This document shows positions 34,258 to 43,513 of a DNA stretch of 64,000 nt, in pieces; position 1 is the first letter of the stretch, and every line of letters starts with the position of its first letter. The DNA comes from JAALLB01 sp964502215. Lineage in GTDB: Bacteria > Pseudomonadota > Alphaproteobacteria > Rhizobiales > Rhizobiaceae. The DNA is taken from NCBI GenBank assembly GCA_964502215.1, contig CAZCUN010000007.1, positions 1 through 64,000 on the forward strand, written 5' to 3'. Made by a program: the position numbers and the translations under genes. The notes below the pieces were generated by a model that was not told the origin of the DNA, ran no database searches, and worked only from the letters and a program-made list of their open reading frames with translations.

Positions 34258-35607
34258 TTATGGTGTCCAGTAGTTAAACTGTAGTTTCGCAATCTCTTCA
34301 TCAAACAGACCGCGAAGATCAACAATTGGTGCACCGCGACCAACAACAGAAGCTAGTTTGAAAAGATCAATATCTTCAACAAAGCAATCATGTTTTGCGG
34401 TTACAACAACAGCGTCGTACTGACATTCTTCTTCTAGTGTTTCGATGAACTTAGCACCGCGACCACCTTCAAAGTGACCATCATCAGCAATTGGATCATA
34501 TGAGAATACATCTGCACCACGTGTCCAAAGGCTGTCCATTACTGCAAAAGCTTTTGAATTACGGATGTCTGGGCAATTATCTTTAAAAGCACGACCAAGA
34601 ACAAGAACACGCTTACCTTGTAAGTTATGCGCTTCAGGATCAAGCATCTCATGCAATTTGTCAGAAACAAAATGCGCAGTACGTTCATTTACGGTACGAG
34701 CAGATGCAACCATATCCATTGCAAGACCATGACCACGGCCAGCATTAAGAAGGTAAAACGGATCAACTGAAATACAATGTCCGCCTACAAGACCTGGGAA
34801 ATACTTATGGAAATTCCACTTTGAACCTGCTGCTGCAACAACATCTGTTACTTTGATATCCATTGCATCAAATAATTGCATCATCTCATTAATAAGAGCG
34901 ATGTTTACATCACGTTGTGTATTTTCTAGAATTTTAGCAGCTTCTGCAACTTTAATAGATGCAGCCTTAAACAAACCTGCTTTAACAACACGAGAGTAAA
35001 GCTCTGCAAGATAATCTGTAACTTCAGGTGAAGAACCAGAAACAATTTTTGAAATATCGCCAACTCTACGGGCATGATCACCTGGTGAAACACGTTCTGG
35101 AGAGTAACCTACATAAAAGTCTACACCCTCACGCATACCAGATTCTGCTTCAAGAATAGGAACACACTTGTTTTCAGTTGTGCCTGGGTCAACAGTTGAT
35201 TCATATACAACAATACAACCACGCTTCATATTTTGACCAATTGTCTTACTAGCTGCAAGCACTGGACGATAGTCAGGCTTGTGACCTTGCATGACAGGTG
35301 TCGGCACACAAACCATCATCACATCAGCTTCATTAAGAACGTTTACATCACAAGAAAACTCCATGTTTTTCTTAGATAGATCTTCGCCCGTAGTCATTTC
35401 TGTTGAATCTTCGCCATTACGAAGTGCTTCAATCTTAGCTTCATCAACATCAAAGCCGATAGTGCGTGCGTCATCTGCAAAGCCTACCATTAAAGGAAGA
35501 CCAACATAGCCAAGGCCTAATACTGCAACGATAGATTCTTTTGGATTTGGAAGTGCTACTGTTTCAAGAACTTCAAAGCGATTTGTTTGCGCAACTGTTG
35601 TGCTCAT
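34258..35607 (-). CDS. Nucleotide-sugar 6-dehydrogenase (TviB/WbpA-like UDP-HexNAc or UDP-glucose dehydrogenase)
   Basis: This 449-residue protein is a full-length UDP-sugar dehydrogenase that oxidises C6 of a nucleotide sugar twice with NAD to the uronic acid. Seen: NAD motif VLGLGYVGLPL near residue 30, CVPTP, YESTVDPGTTE, the YSPERVSPGDH block, and active-site cysteine in GGHCISVDPFYL near 280. The YSPERVSPG and GHCISVDP forms favour the TviB/WbpA (UDP-HexNAc) branch over plain UDP-glucose dehydrogenase. It diverges from a polysaccharide synthase operon and probably supplies its uronic-acid precursor. Tandem covarying hairpins lie in its leader. Confidence 0.87.
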   Translation of the reverse strand: MSTTVAQTNRFEVLETVALPNPKESIVAVLGLGYVGLPLMVGFADDARTIGFDVDEAKIEALRNGEDSTEMTTGEDLSKKNMEFSCDVNVLNEADVMMVCVPTPVMQGHKPDYRPVLAASKTIGQNMKRGCIVVYESTVDPGTTENKCVPILEAESGMREGVDFYVGYSPERVSPGDHARRVGDISKIVSGSSPEVTDYLAELYSRVVKAGLFKAASIKVAEAAKILENTQRDVNIALINEMMQLFDAMDIKVTDVVAAAGSKWNFHKYFPGLVGGHCISVDPFYLLNAGRGHGLAMDMVASARTVNERTAHFVSDKLHEMLDPEAHNLQGKRVLVLGRAFKDNCPDIRNSKAFAVMDSLWTRGADVFSYDPIADDGHFEGGRGAKFIETLEEECQYDAVVVTAKHDCFVEDIDLFKLASVVGRGAPIVDLRGLFDEEIAKLQFNYWTP

Positions 35608-35628
35608 TATATATACCCCTGTTTTATA

Positions 35629-35645
35629 CGTCTTCTTATGAGACG
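35629..35645. promoter_or_regulatory. Hairpin copy 1 in the dehydrogenase leader
   Basis: CGTCTTCTTATGAGACG folds into a 5-bp stem, or six with a wobble. It has the same length and loop as the copy at 35663-35679, with compensating changes in the stem. Confidence 0.45.
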
Positions 35646-35662
35646 CTTTTTATTATTATCTT

Positions 35663-35679
35663 CGCTTTCTAATGAAGCG
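35663..35679. promoter_or_regulatory. Hairpin copy 2 in the dehydrogenase leader
   Basis: CGCTTTCTAATGAAGCG matches the fold of 35629-35645. The loop (TTCTNATGA) is kept while two stem base pairs are exchanged, which suggests selection on the fold. Confidence 0.45.
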
Positions 35680-35902
35680 TTTATCAACATGTCTTTGCAC
35701 GTCTTGAAACCATTTATATCGGACATGTAAAAATATTTAGTTACGGGAAGTGGTTAAAAAAAACTTATATTTTCAGTCGCGTTTTAAGTTTGAAATAAAC
35801 CTTTCGTTTACCCTGTTTTCAACAAGCCCAATAGTAACCAACCGTTAACTTTGATTCTTAAGCGCTGTTTTATACCCCCCATATATATTGGTCGATGGGA
35901 CG

Positions 35903-35930
35903 CTAAAATTCGGGGCAAAACCGATTTTAG
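35903..35930 (+). promoter_or_regulatory. Hairpin in the glycosyltransferase leader
   Basis: CTAAAATTCGG pairs with CCGATTTTAG (10 bp, one bulge) around GGCAAAA, 26 bases before the synthase ATG. It may influence translation. There is no match to a riboswitch I know. The rest of the 349-base divergent gap (35608-35956) is AT-rich with no gene. Confidence 0.4.
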
Positions 35931-35956
35931 TCATGCATATAAAAAAGAGAAGACGC

Positions 35957-37180
35957 ATGATTAACTTAAACGGCATAGAATGGCTTTTTGCCATACTTGT
36001 GCTTATCATATTCACAAACAGGTATCTGTTTGGAAGCATTCTTCGTATGTTGGATAAACGTACGAAGCCTGGTTTCAGCAAAGAACCTGACGTGTGGCCA
36101 ACTGTAACGATTGTTACGCCTGTATTTAATGAAGGCGCAACAGTTATTCAGACAGCGGATAGCTTTGCCAAACTGAATTACCCAAAAGATAAATTGCAAG
36201 TCATCTTTGTAGACGATGTTTCTACAGACGATACTTATGAGCACCTTTTAACAGCCCAACGCAACCACCCATGGATGCGCGTAGATCGTAACCCGCATAA
36301 TATGGGTAAACGCCTTGGCATTAAACGTGCCGTTCTAACTGTTGAAACCGATTTAGTGATGTCTGTAGATTCAGATGTAATTGTTGAGCGTGACGCAATG
36401 CGCAACATGGTTAAACACATGCATACAACAGGTGTTGATGCAGTTGGTGGTTGTGTATTCGTATCAAATGCAGACGAAAACTGGCTTACCCGAATGCAGG
36501 CTGTTAAGTACTGGGTTGGGTATATGTTTTTGAAAAATATAGAGAATACCTTTGACCATGTAATGTGTTTATCTGGCTGTTTGACCATTTATAAACGTGA
36601 AGCACTGGTAGCAGTGGACGAAGATGTTGCAGACCGTCGTTTCCTTGGTGATGAAGTGAAATATGGTGAAGACCGTTACTTAACACGCAAGCTTGTCGAA
36701 AAAGGTTACAAGACACGTCTAACGTTTGATGCGCAGTGTTATACAAAAGCACCTGCTACTATGGCTAATTATATTTCACAGCAATTGCGCTGGCGTCGTT
36801 CAAACATGATCGACTTGATTACAGCTATTCCGCACATCAATAAGTTTAATACATACGTCTGTATTCATTACATTGCGATGGGCATGTTGCTTCTATTTTA
36901 CCCAATGGTTCTATTGGTTGAATTCATGCGCCTTGGCTTCATTATTCCTATGATGTTGCACGGCCTACTAGCAGCTTGTTTCGGCATTGCTTACGAACTG
37001 AACAAACATAAAGTGCCTGAAATGGCGCGTACAGACGGCATTTGGTTCATGGCGATGGCGCTTATTTTCCCTGTTGTCTACTTAACACTTAACCCGTTGG
37101 CATTAGCAACACTTGGTACAACTTCTTGGGAAACCCGTGGTGGTGCAAAGAAAAAGATTAAAGCGGTGACAGCAAAATGA
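35957..37180 (+). CDS. Processive family 2 glycosyltransferase (polysaccharide synthase)
   Basis: This ~407-residue membrane protein starts at MINLNGIEWLF (ATG 35957 after AAGAGAAG). One N-terminal helix precedes a GT-A domain with TIVTPVFNEG, VDDVSTDD, the metal-binding SVDSDV and GEDRYLTRK, then QQLRW, the D-D-D-Q(x)xRW set of hyaluronan, chitin and cellulose synthases (NodC/HasA have GDDR where this has GEDR). Three or four helices follow. It should polymerise a sugar nucleotide and move the chain across the inner membrane. The next two genes encode an adaptor and an outer-membrane partner, and the dehydrogenase gene diverges from it. Confidence 0.87.
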   Translation: MINLNGIEWLFAILVLIIFTNRYLFGSILRMLDKRTKPGFSKEPDVWPTVTIVTPVFNEGATVIQTADSFAKLNYPKDKLQVIFVDDVSTDDTYEHLLTAQRNHPWMRVDRNPHNMGKRLGIKRAVLTVETDLVMSVDSDVIVERDAMRNMVKHMHTTGVDAVGGCVFVSNADENWLTRMQAVKYWVGYMFLKNIENTFDHVMCLSGCLTIYKREALVAVDEDVADRRFLGDEVKYGEDRYLTRKLVEKGYKTRLTFDAQCYTKAPATMANYISQQLRWRRSNMIDLITAIPHINKFNTYVCIHYIAMGMLLLFYPMVLLVEFMRLGFIIPMMLHGLLAACFGIAYELNKHKVPEMARTDGIWFMAMALIFPVVYLTLNPLALATLGTTSWETRGGAKKKIKAVTAK

Positions 37181-38823
37181 TGCCTACATTGCTGCATACG
37201 GGTGAAGCACCAGTAAAGGGAAGTTTACGTTCCCGTATTATGGTCATGGGACCTGCTGCGCATGGTATTGCAGCGGCACTCGTGCGGATGCAAAGTAATT
37301 CTGAAATACATTCTGCAAACACAGCCGCAGAAGCGATAGAAATTCTTAAAACAGGTGATTTTGATCACTTGTTGATTGATAACCGAGCTGATGGTGCAAT
37401 GAGTTTAACAATCCCTGCCCTTTCGCGCTTGGATTCTATTAAAAACATTACTGTTCTTGCTGGCGCTCAGTCGAGTCCTTCTATTTCTGCGCTTCCAGGT
37501 GTCGCGTCTGTCATTACAGCGCCTTACAATCCTGTAAAGATTGCAAATTCACTTGATATAGAAATTCGTGATAGCAGAAGCTCTAATCAGCCAGAGCAGA
37601 ATAAAGGCCGCCGCGCAGAAGATAAATCTGTAGCTAAAGAAATCCACGGGGAGGTGGAAGATACCAGTGCAGACAAACATGAAGAGGACGAGCGTCCCCT
37701 TGTTTTTAGAATGCTGTCTGCACTGGTTCATTTTATTCCAGGCTTAACGCCCCTACTTTCAATGCTATATAAGAATTTGGCTCTGACCGTTCTTTCAGCA
37801 TTATTCATTGCCTTTGTTAGTTACGGCATCATGATTGCTTATTTCTTGACGTCTGGTGACTGGTCTAGCCCATTGCAACTTCAGCGTGGCCATGAACTTG
37901 TTATTAAAGCAGAACGAGACCTGGGTGAGCTTAAAGTAAAGCGCAATCTTGTAACGCAACAACTTGCAGATGCTGGCAACAAAGCCTCTCGCGGTCGTTC
38001 ATCACTTGAGCGTGCTGAAACGCTTGCACAAATCACATATGTTACAATTAATCAGGAAACTGAAAACCGCATAGATCGCCAAGCTCAAGTCAAAAACGAG
38101 ATTGGTGCTCTTTACAGCGTACTTAATTCATACGGTTCAGCAAAAAGCCGCCGTGCAGAGCGTAACCGCCTACAAAATGAGTTTAACCGTCGCGTTATAA
38201 CCCGTAATCTTTTCCAGCGTTCAATGTTGAACCTTTCTGAGGTCGAAGAAAATATTGTGAACCTGCGCGAGAAAATTTCTACGAAGAAAACAGAGCTTAA
38301 GCTAAACAATCAATCAATTGCATATTTGGCTCAATTAAAAGACCAGCTGTCATCTGATTTGAATAAAATTGCCCTATTCGGCGGTAAAGCAGAATTTGTA
38401 CCCATCGCAAACCAAGTGATTGAAGTGCAACAAGTCCGCACATCAGGCAAAGCTGATATTAGCGAATTTAAAGCAACTGAAAAGACACTGAACAACAGTC
38501 TTTCTGTATTGGAAAACTCAATTTCAGAACTTCAAAAAACGCCTATGATTAGAGCGCTTGAAGAGCCTGTAAACGTGCTTTTCGTTCCTTATGACAATTT
38601 AGATGCTTATACAAAAGACGAGCATCTTTATACCTGCGCCATCGCCATTATCTGGTGCAGCGAAGTGGGCACTGTAGGTAGCCCAATCGGCGGCGAAATC
38701 GTAACTACTCATCCATTTTTTGGCAAACCAATCCGTGGCCAGTTCGTTGAAGCGAACCTGACTGAAAAATCAGCAGCACAGAAAGAGATTATCCATGTTG
38801 GACGTCCTCCACTATTCTTCTAG
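37177..38823 (+). CDS. Inner-membrane adaptor with degenerate receiver domain (Alg44-like architecture)
   Basis: This 548-residue protein has a novel-looking layout. Residues ~18-130 resemble a response-regulator receiver (aspartate-like D68 in HLLIDNR, ITAPYNP at the lysine position), but the acidic pocket after strand 1 is missing. A charged linker (135-175) leads to one membrane helix (about 200-224), a long periplasmic coiled coil (about 235-420) and a C-terminal beta domain with VGSPIGGEIV and KPIRGQFVEANL like membrane-fusion proteins. Alg44 of the alginate system has PilZ in place of the receiver. It overlaps the synthase stop (ATGA) and overlaps the next gene by 29 bases, so the three are made together. 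Confidence 0.78.
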   Translation: MMPTLLHTGEAPVKGSLRSRIMVMGPAAHGIAAALVRMQSNSEIHSANTAAEAIEILKTGDFDHLLIDNRADGAMSLTIPALSRLDSIKNITVLAGAQSSPSISALPGVASVITAPYNPVKIANSLDIEIRDSRSSNQPEQNKGRRAEDKSVAKEIHGEVEDTSADKHEEDERPLVFRMLSALVHFIPGLTPLLSMLYKNLALTVLSALFIAFVSYGIMIAYFLTSGDWSSPLQLQRGHELVIKAERDLGELKVKRNLVTQQLADAGNKASRGRSSLERAETLAQITYVTINQETENRIDRQAQVKNEIGALYSVLNSYGSAKSRRAERNRLQNEFNRRVITRNLFQRSMLNLSEVEENIVNLREKISTKKTELKLNNQSIAYLAQLKDQLSSDLNKIALFGGKAEFVPIANQVIEVQQVRTSGKADISEFKATEKTLNNSLSVLENSISELQKTPMIRALEEPVNVLFVPYDNLDAYTKDEHLYTCAIAIIWCSEVGTVGSPIGGEIVTTHPFFGKPIRGQFVEANLTEKSAAQKEIIHVGRPPLFF

Positions 38824-40141
38824 AAAAGCAAAGCCTATCGCATTAGCTTTGACAGCAGTCATGCTTTTAAGCGGCTGTTCTGCATCAACGTTCGATAACA
38901 AAGAGTTTTTCGAACAAGATAACCGTGCGTTTTTTGAAAAGCTGAAAAAAGAGCCAAAACACGAACGTGAAGATGTGACGGATCAAACACCAGAACAGGA
39001 TAAATACGAAACGCACGTTAAGAAGGTTGATCCTGATGTTGATACGAAGGTAAATGTTGTAACACGCACACCAGCAATCGATTCTGTAAAAACGTTCAGC
39101 ATTAAGCCAAAAAAATTGTCACGCGTGAATATTAGTGACAGCAGTGCAGCTTGTCGTTACTTACGCAAATCCGCAGATGCAGAAGCCTTTATTGTGGGTT
39201 CCCCTACTCTATCTGCTTCATCTGACGATGATGGTTCTGGCTCTGTAAACCTTGGCATGAACTTACTTGATTTTCATAAGGCAGATTTAATCCGCGCATC
39301 AGGTGACGCAAAATGTCGTCTGCATGAAGCATCAAAGAAAATTGAAGCAACGCTTGGACTTGGCGTAGAAGCAAACCGTTTTGCACGTGCAGATGCTAAA
39401 GCAAAATACATTCGCCAAAACCTTGGCTTTCTTGAAAGCATAGACAGACGCGCAAAACAACTCTTAAACCAAGGTTCTTTAACCGTTCAAGATACCAACC
39501 TTGTTAGCCTTCGTATTGATGAGCTAAAAGCTGAAATGCAGGCTTCTCAAGCCGAGGCTGATCAACGTCGTGGCCTACCTTCACTAGACATCAACCAGGT
39601 TAGAAGCCGCCATGGTGCATTGGTTGAAGCGACAAATGATCTACAAAACATCGAGCGTGAGATCAGAACAAATGATGCGTTAGAGTTGAGTGTAAACACA
39701 GGCTACCGCTATAATGAAGTGTTTAACGACGCCCTACAACGCAACGATAACGACGGTGCTTTTGCAAGCGTCAGTGTTGGTGTACGCTTAGGTGCATTAT
39801 CTGCACAACGTCGCCGTGTAGAAGAAGAAGCAGCAGGCGCACGTCTTGATGCATTATTTGAAGAAAACACAGGCACAATTTGGAAAAGTGGATTTTCAGA
39901 TCGCGCAATCTCAAGAATGGTATCAGATTTGAAAAAATCTGACGCAGAATTAACAGCGGCCCTTACAAAGGCAAATGATACCATTAATCGTCTTGGTGCA
40001 GCAGATCGTCCTGAAATTATGCGTGCACGCCTACAAACAAAACTTGAAAAAGTACGTGTTGGCGCAAACCGCGCAGCGGTTAGAGCTTCCATCAAGCAGC
40101 TTGAAGATAATCAAAGAAAAATTAAAGCACTTTCAAAGTAA
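38795..40141 (+). CDS. TolC-like outer-membrane lipoprotein of polysaccharide operon
   Basis: This 448-residue protein has a lipoprotein signal ending LLSGC (Cys28). After a charged ~100-residue linker come long helical stretches and two shorter beta-like segments (VNLGMNLLDFHKADLIRASG and FASVSVGVRLGALSAQRRRV), which repeat the internal two-fold pattern of TolC-family channels. It probably forms the outer-membrane exit for the polymer. It is shorter in similarity to known families than its partners, and I place it by architecture and operon position. Confidence 0.7.
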   Translation: MLDVLHYSSRKAKPIALALTAVMLLSGCSASTFDNKEFFEQDNRAFFEKLKKEPKHEREDVTDQTPEQDKYETHVKKVDPDVDTKVNVVTRTPAIDSVKTFSIKPKKLSRVNISDSSAACRYLRKSADAEAFIVGSPTLSASSDDDGSGSVNLGMNLLDFHKADLIRASGDAKCRLHEASKKIEATLGLGVEANRFARADAKAKYIRQNLGFLESIDRRAKQLLNQGSLTVQDTNLVSLRIDELKAEMQASQAEADQRRGLPSLDINQVRSRHGALVEATNDLQNIEREIRTNDALELSVNTGYRYNEVFNDALQRNDNDGAFASVSVGVRLGALSAQRRRVEEEAAGARLDALFEENTGTIWKSGFSDRAISRMVSDLKKSDAELTAALTKANDTINRLGAADRPEIMRARLQTKLEKVRVGANRAAVRASIKQLEDNQRKIKALSK

Positions 40142-40186
40142 GAAAACTCAGATATGATTGCCCTTGTATAATATTTAAGGGCAATC

Positions 40187-40543
40187 ATGCGAATAAAAGA
40201 AATTATCACAACTGGCATTCTATTAAGTTCTGTTTCTACCTGCTTTGCAGATGAGCAAAAATTAACAGGCGCAGAAATTGAAGCCCTCCTCCCAACAATA
40301 AAAGCAAGTGGCCCTAGCTATACGCAAACCTTTAGTAAAAAAGGTTTGACGACTTACGTTTTTGACGGAAGACCAAGCGAGGGACGCTGGAGCGTACAAA
40401 GCGATCAATACTGCTCGACTTGGCCGCCAAATGATATTGTAGAGTGTTACGATGTTTTAGTGGACAAAACACAACAAACCATCACATGGATTGGTGCGCG
40501 AAATGCCATATCCAAAGGCACTTACAAATTTCTTAAAAACTAG
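40187..40543 (+). CDS. Small secreted protein of unknown function
   Basis: This 118-residue protein has a signal peptide (cleavage after FA near residue 21) and a compact remainder with two cysteines (QYCSTW and VECYDV) likely to form a disulfide, and the pattern TYVFDGRPSEGRWSV. It lies 45 bases after the polysaccharide operon in the same direction and could be its accessory, but nothing proves this. Confidence 0.6.
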   Translation: MRIKEIITTGILLSSVSTCFADEQKLTGAEIEALLPTIKASGPSYTQTFSKKGLTTYVFDGRPSEGRWSVQSDQYCSTWPPNDIVECYDVLVDKTQQTITWIGARNAISKGTYKFLKN

Positions 40544-40652
40544 AATCTTGACTGAAATAAAAAAATTAATTTTCATGTCAAAAACCGTTCAAAGCCTACC
40601 TATATAACATATATGCTAAATTAAACGCCTTGAAGTAATCGGAGACTTTTGC

Positions 40653-41111
40653 ATGCGATTTACAGTAAATGGAAAAACCCACGAAGTTGATGTTGAAGAC
40701 GACATGCCCCTGCTTTGGGTATTACGCGATGAACTTGGCATAACAGGCGTTAAATATGGTTGCGGCATTGCTCAATGTGGCGCTTGTACTGTGCATGTAG
40801 ATGGTGTTGCGATGCGTTCTTGCCAAATTTCTATTGGGGATCTCGACGGCAAAGTAACAACCATTGAAGGCCTTGGCTCACCAGACAACATGCATGCGGT
40901 TCAAGCTGCATGGGCGCAACATCAAGTTGCTCAATGTGGGTATTGTCAGTCAGGCCAGATGATGCAAGCAGCCTCTCTATTGGATGAAAACAACAACCCA
41001 ACAGATGAAGATATTGACGATGCTATGAGCGGAAACCTATGCCGCTGTGGTACTTACCCCCGCATTCGTGCCGCCGTTAAAACCGCCTCTAAAACAATCA
41101 GGAACGCATAG
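40653..41111 (+). CDS. [2Fe-2S] subunit of molybdenum hydroxylase (IorA-like)
   Basis: This 152-residue protein has the two clusters of the xanthine-oxidase family small subunit: a plant-type ferredoxin motif (GCGIAQCGACTVH, second part RSC) and the helical domain (CGYCQSGQMM, CRCGTYPRI). It passes electrons from the molybdenum subunit encoded three bases downstream. Isoquinoline 1-oxidoreductase alpha and aldehyde dehydrogenase small subunits share this form. An FAD subunit is missing, as in IorAB. Confidence 0.9.
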   Translation: MRFTVNGKTHEVDVEDDMPLLWVLRDELGITGVKYGCGIAQCGACTVHVDGVAMRSCQISIGDLDGKVTTIEGLGSPDNMHAVQAAWAQHQVAQCGYCQSGQMMQAASLLDENNNPTDEDIDDAMSGNLCRCGTYPRIRAAVKTASKTIRNA

Positions 41112-41113
41112 AC

Positions 41114-43354
41114 ATGGGACGTTTAAAAACAATTGCTCGACGTACATTTATGGTTGGTTCTGTTGCAGTCGTAGGTGGCGTTGCATTTGGTACTTATCTT
41201 GTAAAGAAAACACCTGAAAACCCACTTGAAGCAGGCCTTGGTGAAGGCGATGCAAGTTTTAATCCTTGGGTTAAAATTGACAAAGATAAAATTACCCTCA
41301 TCACCCCACACGCAGATAGTGGACAAGGCGTACGCTCTGTCCAAGCCGCTATGATTGCAGAAGAGTTAGACCTTGAGCTAGACCAATTCGAAACAGATTT
41401 TGGCGAACCAAGTGCAGCTTATTGGAATACCACTATGGCCAATGAAACAGTTCCTTTCATGGCAACTGATAAAAGCCTTCCTGCGGAAATGCTTCGTGGA
41501 TTTATGGGCGGGCTTTTAAAAGTTTTAGGGATGCAGCTCACTGGCGGATCTACAACCGTTTCTGACAGTTATGAAAAACTGCGCCATGCTGGAGCAGTTG
41601 CAAGAGAAACCTTGAAACTTGCCGCTTCGCAAAAATCAGGCATTGCAGTTGAGCAATTAAAAACCTCAAAAGGCGCAGTGCAATTACCAGATGGAACTGA
41701 GTACAAATATACACAGCTTGCAGAAATTGCCGCCACACTTGAACCCGTACAAGAAGTAACATTACGCGACCCATCTCAATGGCGATTATTAGGCAAGCCA
41801 ATGCAGCGCTTGGATGTTTTAGCTAAATCAACTGGCACAATGAACTACGGTATTGATATTACTGTCGATGGCATGGTGCACGCCACTGTTAAAATGAACC
41901 CTCGCAAAGGTGGCGCACTTAATAGTTTTGATGCAACACAAGCAAAAGCCATGCGCGGTGTGAAAGATGTCTTTGAAATATCAGGTGGCGTTGCAATAAT
42001 CGCAGATAACACTTGGCGCGCCATTCAAGCTGCCAATGAAATTGAAGTCGATTGGGGCCAAGCACCCTACCCACCAGAACAAGACGATCATTGGAAAGCG
42101 ATTAGCGCATCATTTTCTGAAGACAATTTAGACATGCAATGGCGCAATGATGGCGACATCGAAACAGCCCTTGAAAGCGGCAACATCATAGAAGCTGAAT
42201 ATCGCTCCCCCTATGTCGCGCATGCCCCGCTTGAACCCCTTAATGCAATTATCAAAGTAACAGATGAAAACGTTGAAGTATGGACAGGCCATCAAGTCCA
42301 AAGGCAATTACAAGTAATTGTTGCTGGCATTACAGGCCATAGCCAAGAGCAAGTGATATTGCATAATCAATATATGGGTGGAAGTTTTGGCCACAGGCTT
42401 GAATTTGAACATATTAAACAAGCAGCTGAAATTGCCAATAAAATGCGCGGCACACCTGTCAAACTCACCTATAGTCGTGAAGAAGATTTTGCGCATGATT
42501 TCCCAAGACATATTTCTATGGGCAGAGGCAAAGGCAAAGTTGAAGACGGCAAAGTTATAGCGCTTGATTTAAAGATAGCTGCACCCTCCGTTGTAAGTTC
42601 ACAAATGGGACGTGCTAATATTCCAGCCCCTGGCCCTGATGCAATGATTGCAACAGGTGCTTGGAATAATCCTTATAACATTCCAAATCACAGAATGTGC
42701 GCCTATCGCGCACCAGAATTATCCCCAACCTCCTCATGGCGTGCCGTTGGAGCACCTGGTGCAGGTTTTATTTTTGACTGCATGTTGGATGAACTTATTC
42801 ATGCTGCTGGTGCAGACCCACTTGAAGAACGCATTCGCTTAATGAACCACGATGTCTCTCGTAAAGTATTAGAAACCGTAGGTGAAATGTCGTCATGGGG
42901 CGAAAAACTACCAGAAGGAAAAGGCAGGGGCATTGCTTTTGTCGAAAGTTTTGGTGTGCCAGTCGCAGAAGTTGTCGAAGTGACCAATACGGATGACGGC
43001 ATTAAAATTGATAAAGTCTGGGTGGCTTGTGATGTTGGAAAAGTGATGGATCCAATCAACTTTGAAAATCTTGTACAAGGAGGCGTTATCTTTGGTCTTG
43101 GTCATGCAATGAATTGTGAAATTACATATTCAGATGGCATAGCGGAGCAAGAAAATTACGATACCCATACAGGCATGCGGTTAAATCAGTGCCCTCAAAT
43201 CATGGTAAAAGGCCTTGAGAATGGAGAAGCTGTAAGAGGCATTGGCGAACCCCCTGTTCCCCCTGCCGCGCCTGCGTTAGCAAATGCAATTTTTGCTGCA
43301 ACGGGCAAGCGTATTCGCGAATTACCGCTTAATAAACACATTGATTTTGCATAA
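41114..43354 (+). CDS. Molybdopterin subunit, isoquinoline 1-oxidoreductase/aldehyde oxidase type (IorB-like)
   Basis: This 746-residue protein begins with a Tat signal (ARRTFMVGSVAVVGG), so the enzyme is exported folded to the periplasm. The molybdopterin region follows with GGSFGHRLEFEHI near 430 and QNPYN-like and GEPPVPP blocks near 715. The final RGIGEPPVPPAAPALANAIF carries the catalytic glutamate region. It hydroxylates an aldehyde or heterocycle using water. No XdhC-like maturation gene is adjacent. The substrate is unknown. Confidence 0.88.
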   Translation: MGRLKTIARRTFMVGSVAVVGGVAFGTYLVKKTPENPLEAGLGEGDASFNPWVKIDKDKITLITPHADSGQGVRSVQAAMIAEELDLELDQFETDFGEPSAAYWNTTMANETVPFMATDKSLPAEMLRGFMGGLLKVLGMQLTGGSTTVSDSYEKLRHAGAVARETLKLAASQKSGIAVEQLKTSKGAVQLPDGTEYKYTQLAEIAATLEPVQEVTLRDPSQWRLLGKPMQRLDVLAKSTGTMNYGIDITVDGMVHATVKMNPRKGGALNSFDATQAKAMRGVKDVFEISGGVAIIADNTWRAIQAANEIEVDWGQAPYPPEQDDHWKAISASFSEDNLDMQWRNDGDIETALESGNIIEAEYRSPYVAHAPLEPLNAIIKVTDENVEVWTGHQVQRQLQVIVAGITGHSQEQVILHNQYMGGSFGHRLEFEHIKQAAEIANKMRGTPVKLTYSREEDFAHDFPRHISMGRGKGKVEDGKVIALDLKIAAPSVVSSQMGRANIPAPGPDAMIATGAWNNPYNIPNHRMCAYRAPELSPTSSWRAVGAPGAGFIFDCMLDELIHAAGADPLEERIRLMNHDVSRKVLETVGEMSSWGEKLPEGKGRGIAFVESFGVPVAEVVEVTNTDDGIKIDKVWVACDVGKVMDPINFENLVQGGVIFGLGHAMNCEITYSDGIAEQENYDTHTGMRLNQCPQIMVKGLENGEAVRGIGEPPVPPAAPALANAIFAATGKRIRELPLNKHIDFA

Positions 43355-43398
43355 GCTCAACAAACTTATCAACGCTTAATCAAAAGTCATTTCAAAAT

Positions 43399-43431
43399 GC
43401 ATCTGTGAATACAATTCATAATCACAGATGC
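43399..43431. terminator. Hairpin downstream of molybdenum hydroxylase genes
   Basis: GCATCTGTGA and TCACAGATGC form a perfect 10-bp stem with a 13-base loop, 44 bases after the stop. It is followed by an AT-rich stretch with TTTTTC further on. It probably marks the transcript end. Confidence 0.5.
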
Positions 43432-43513
43432 CGTACATTATTTTTCTTTACAATCTTTCCTTTTCACAACATCCTGCTGAAATAAAATTATGTGCGGCTT
43501 GGAAAGGTAGAAC

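Noticed and set aside
35888..35935. Possible c-di-GMP or guanidine riboswitch before the glycosyltransferase
   Set aside because: Only a short GGGACGC word resembles known motifs. The required second stem and conserved loop are not present.
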